From Labia minor (Eukaryota; Arthropoda; Insecta; Dermaptera; Spongiphoridae), in contig OY720347.1 in NCBI GenBank assembly GCA_963082975.1, positions 45,769,155-45,833,154 of the forward strand: 64,000 nucleotides of DNA, in the 5' to 3' direction. The translations under genes and the position numbers were made by a program. Positions within the stretch are counted from its first letter, which is position 1, and each line of letters starts with the position of its first letter. The notes under the pieces were generated by a model. The model was not told the origin of the DNA. It searched no databases and was given only the letters and a program-made list of their open reading frames with translations. Positions 61,234-64,000 of this stretch are shown one piece after another.

Positions 61234-61304
61234 GAAGGAACTAGTTATAGTTCCCGTTGCAAAAAAGTAACGTACTCGGGGAACGTCGTTACTTTCCAGC
61301 CCTG

Positions 61305-63747
61305 ATTGCACCTATATAAATATATAAGAATTAAATATTAAAGTATAAATAAATTACAATACAAAATATATTTATATGAGTAATTTTTTCACTCATTTTA
61401 TTTAATAAATTTAATATATAAGGGAATTTATTATATTTATATTTTGATCATTCATGGAGATTAAATATATTAAATCAAATATTATTTTAAAACACATAAA
61501 CAGATAAAATAATATTTTACTAAAATAAAATTTATATTTTCTATATCCAAATTGTAATTATTTTAACTAATTGATTAAGTATTTGTTTGTGATTTATTAA
61601 TAAATAAACTCTGTAAATGGGTTGAAATAAGAATCGGAAAAAAAGGAACAGCTGCAAAATAACCAATTGCCGTCTTTTCCTATTATAAATCTATAGATTT
61701 AGAATTGTAACGAAATTTTTCGAGCCAATGAGTAAATGGAGCATTAAAAAGGGTGGTGGGTATCAAATAGAAGATTGAGAGTGCTGAGCTTGAAGAGAGA
61801 GAGGCAAAGATTCATTTACTAGCAGAGGCTATTATTTTGTTTATCCATTTGATGTAGTAGCAATTTATTAGGACTTGGTAAAAAAAAAATCTTTAAAAAC
61901 AAAAACAAAACAAAAAAAAAATCAACATGATACTTTATAAATAATAATAATTTATTTAACTTATGGTTTATTGGATTTAATTAATTTGAGCAAGTTTTTG
62001 TTTACCAGCAAAAAATTTAATTTTGTTTGTTACTGTTAATTTTTTTTTTTTTTTTTTTTTAAATAAATAAATAAAAAATCGTTTTTAATTGGTAAAATAA
62101 TTGAATAAAAAAATTCAGAAAAAAAGTCAATAATAATATAATATAAAAAAATATTTATAAATTTATTGGATATGACTGTATGATGTTAATAAACATCAAA
62201 TTATTACAAATTATAATCAAATGAATAATTAATTAATAATTTTATAAAAAATTTCAACCAAACTATTTTGGGGAAATTTTAATAAAAAGTGAAAACATTT
62301 GTAAATGTATAAGTAATTCCCTCTTTTATCCAAGTTAAAAAAAAAACTAGATTTAATATAAAATTTCAATTCTCATATTTATTCTTATACTAATGTTATA
62401 ATGTTATAGTTTAAGTAAAACCTAATAAGTAATTATTAAGAAATAGGTTTTGAATAAAATATAATTATTTACAATAATTAAAATAAAATGTTAAAATAAT
62501 ATATTCAGATACTTTAGAATTTTAAATAATTCAATTAAATATGTATATTTTATATATATAATTTATAAAGAGAAATTGATAAACTTCAATTATGAATTTT
62601 TTATAATTTGAATATTGATTTTGTAAAATGAATTTCAAAGAAAATTGGAAGTAGATTTATTTTATATTTATACAGTAATTAAAGTCAAAGGATTTATCTG
62701 TAATTATAGCAATGATATTATATATTTTAAATTATATTATAGATAGGTATTCTAAAAATCTTTCATTTTTCATCCCGAGGGTGGTTGTTTCTACTAAAAC
62801 GAATTCAAAAGAGATATTTTAATTTATAATATGGGTTAGATTTTTAATTTTTATATTAAAAACATCTGGGAATGCGCAAGCTTGCATTGCCAAAACGAAC
62901 TTAAGTTCGGATTAATTTAAGTTATAAATAAGTCAAGATTAAATATAAATATTATTGAATATTTTTATTTATTAGTGTTATAAACAAAAATATTAATAAA
63001 ATTTTTTATGTTCACTGGAATCGATGATTGTCACGAATAAATATAAATGACGTCACTATAATAATAAATATTAAAAATTTCAACTTTGGACGCCATTTTG
63101 ACCATGTTCCCGAGGGGGTATCAAAAAATGAAAGGCACTTTATCTTACTACTTTTCGATGCTCTTTCCGAATCTGAAGTCAGAATTTCAAAATTTTGAGT
63201 TTGATATCGGACAGAACGACAGACTGAACGATTTTATAAACTCACTTAAGTTCGTTGAATATATTTTTAATTTCAAAAGGAAATCCTTTTCATTAAAGAA
63301 TATTACAATTTATATGAATTTTTTCAATATATGTATATATATTTATAATGCATTCTTGGTTTAGTCACTGTTTGTTTTCCCAATACAAAATAAATAACTA
63401 AATATACTATATAAGTAAAATTATTTAACAATTCATTATATTTTATTATTGTGTTTTACTCGGTGTATCTAGAGTCTAGACTATGTATAAGCGATAACAT
63501 AATTCTAACAAAATTTTTGTTCATCAAAATTTTTATTATTATAGAAAAATCGACTTTAGAGAAATTTTAAGATTTATTCCTTTAGAATACTTCCAAAGAC
63601 TAAAATAATAATAGAGAATTATTTTAAAACTTTTTATTTTTTACAGAAGTTTTTCTTACAATGATACAATATCCGTTTTTTATTTCTATCTCTTTTTTAC
63701 ATAATTAATTCCCTTACCTTATAAGTTTTAAATTATTTTATCTAGCA
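61305..63747. other. AT-rich stretch with a weak inverted repeat
   Basis: Mostly simple AT sequence. CTTTCATTTTTCATCCCGAGGG near 62760 and its approximate complement near 63105-63140 (CCGAGGGGGTATCAAAAAATGAAAG) form a weak inverted repeat that could be a decayed MITE about 380 bp long. The 92-residue frame at 63086 overlaps it and has no recognised relative. Confidence 0.4.
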
Positions 63748-64000
63748 CAGAGGTGGCCAACCCAAATGATCTTGCGGGCCACTTTGGAAATGGATCATAA
63801 CTTCGCGGGCCGCATATAAAATTATACATACCCATTATAGATATTGTTTGGTGTGACAAATTGAAAAATAATGAATTTTTATTATGTTTACTATTATTTT
63901 TACATATAAACATATATAATATAATAATAATGATACTGAATGCAAATTGTAAAAAATATATAATACTAAAAATAAAAAAAGAATCAACGAAATAAAAAAA
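63748..64000. mobile_element. hAT element end (CAGAGGTGGCCAACC), cut by window edge
   Basis: CAGAGGTGGCCAACCCAAAT followed by TTGCGGGCCACTTT and TTCGCGGGCCGCAT is the typical start of a large hAT group whose first 60 bases contain repeated GCGGGCC. The rest lies beyond the window or has decayed. The 61-residue minus-strand frame over it is spurious. Confidence 0.65.

Larger units (their letters stand above)
59035..61304. mobile_element. hAT element, non-autonomous, with 8-bp target duplication
   Basis: Ends CAGGGCTGGTCCGTTACCC and GTTACTTTCCAGCCCTG, flanked by GTTGCACC and ATTGCACC (seven of eight identical). The subterminal TTCCTTAAAAAA and GGGAACGTCGTTACTTT match the common hAT pattern with 'cgttac' blocks. 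The 2.27-kb interior has no transposase frame. It contains a CGTCGGTCGG-family insertion (59325-59921) and a 100-bp-arm hairpin (60996-61233). Confidence 0.85.

Overview
The window looks like a stretch of a very AT-rich arthropod, probably insect, chromosome. It is almost entirely intron and transposable-element sequence. The anchor is a minus-strand gene: three exons at 47992-48324, 11677-11984 and 2239-2379 join in phase through consensus splice sites. Together they encode the late prodomain, a basic furin-type site and the start of the metalloprotease domain of an ADAM10/Kuzbanian protease. The HEXXH exons should lie beyond base 1. I could not find the signal-peptide and early-prodomain exons between 48325 and 64000. 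The introns are about 36.0 kb and 9.3 kb, so most of the window is the inside of one gene. The species cannot be named from this sequence.

Inside the 36-kb intron, on the opposite strand, is one intact intronless gene (30593-31969, 458 codons) for an F-box-like/leucine-rich-repeat protein. A truncated, frameshifted paralogue (about 29540-30187, minus) stands head-to-head with it. Part of a dispersed repeat sits where the paralogue's F-box should be.

Everything else I can recognise is mobile DNA. It includes hAT elements (full-length non-autonomous copies at 2554-4197 and 59035-61304 with near-perfect 8-bp target duplications, small MITEs at 6336-6590 and 16245-16518, and a 5'-truncated ZBED5/Charlie-like transposase copy at 40517-41858). 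It also includes a decayed pogo/Tigger element (43152-44689) and Helitron-like elements with CTAGT 3' ends that carry pieces of a non-LTR reverse transcriptase (20961-22812, 25373-27515, 27546-28180). Several families appear in multiple copies and are not identified here: a roughly 600-bp repeat with CGTCGGTCGG ends and paired TGACGTCA octamers, a roughly 600/860-bp repeat with GAGATAGT ends, a TIR element around GGATGTGGCTATTTATAC, and a MITE with AAGTTATTTC ends. There are also two strong fold-back hairpins (50601-50762 and 60996-61233) and tRNA-derived SINE remnants (about 53280-53398 and 48395-48460).

Layout: 1-2238 is intron with nothing recognised. 2239-11984 holds two kuz exons with hAT, MITE and GAGATAGT repeats between them. 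12-29 kb holds more repeats and the Helitron/LINE cluster. 29-34.3 kb is the LRR gene pair and associated short repeats. 34.3-47.3 kb holds CGTCGGTCGG repeats, the hAT transposase and Tigger. 48 kb is the first visible kuz exon. 48.3-64 kb is upstream kuz intron or flank, with further repeats. No rRNA, functional tRNA, CRISPR or bacterial-type operon is present. The arrangement suggests no multi-gene pathway; the most unusual locus is the nested F-box/LRR pair.
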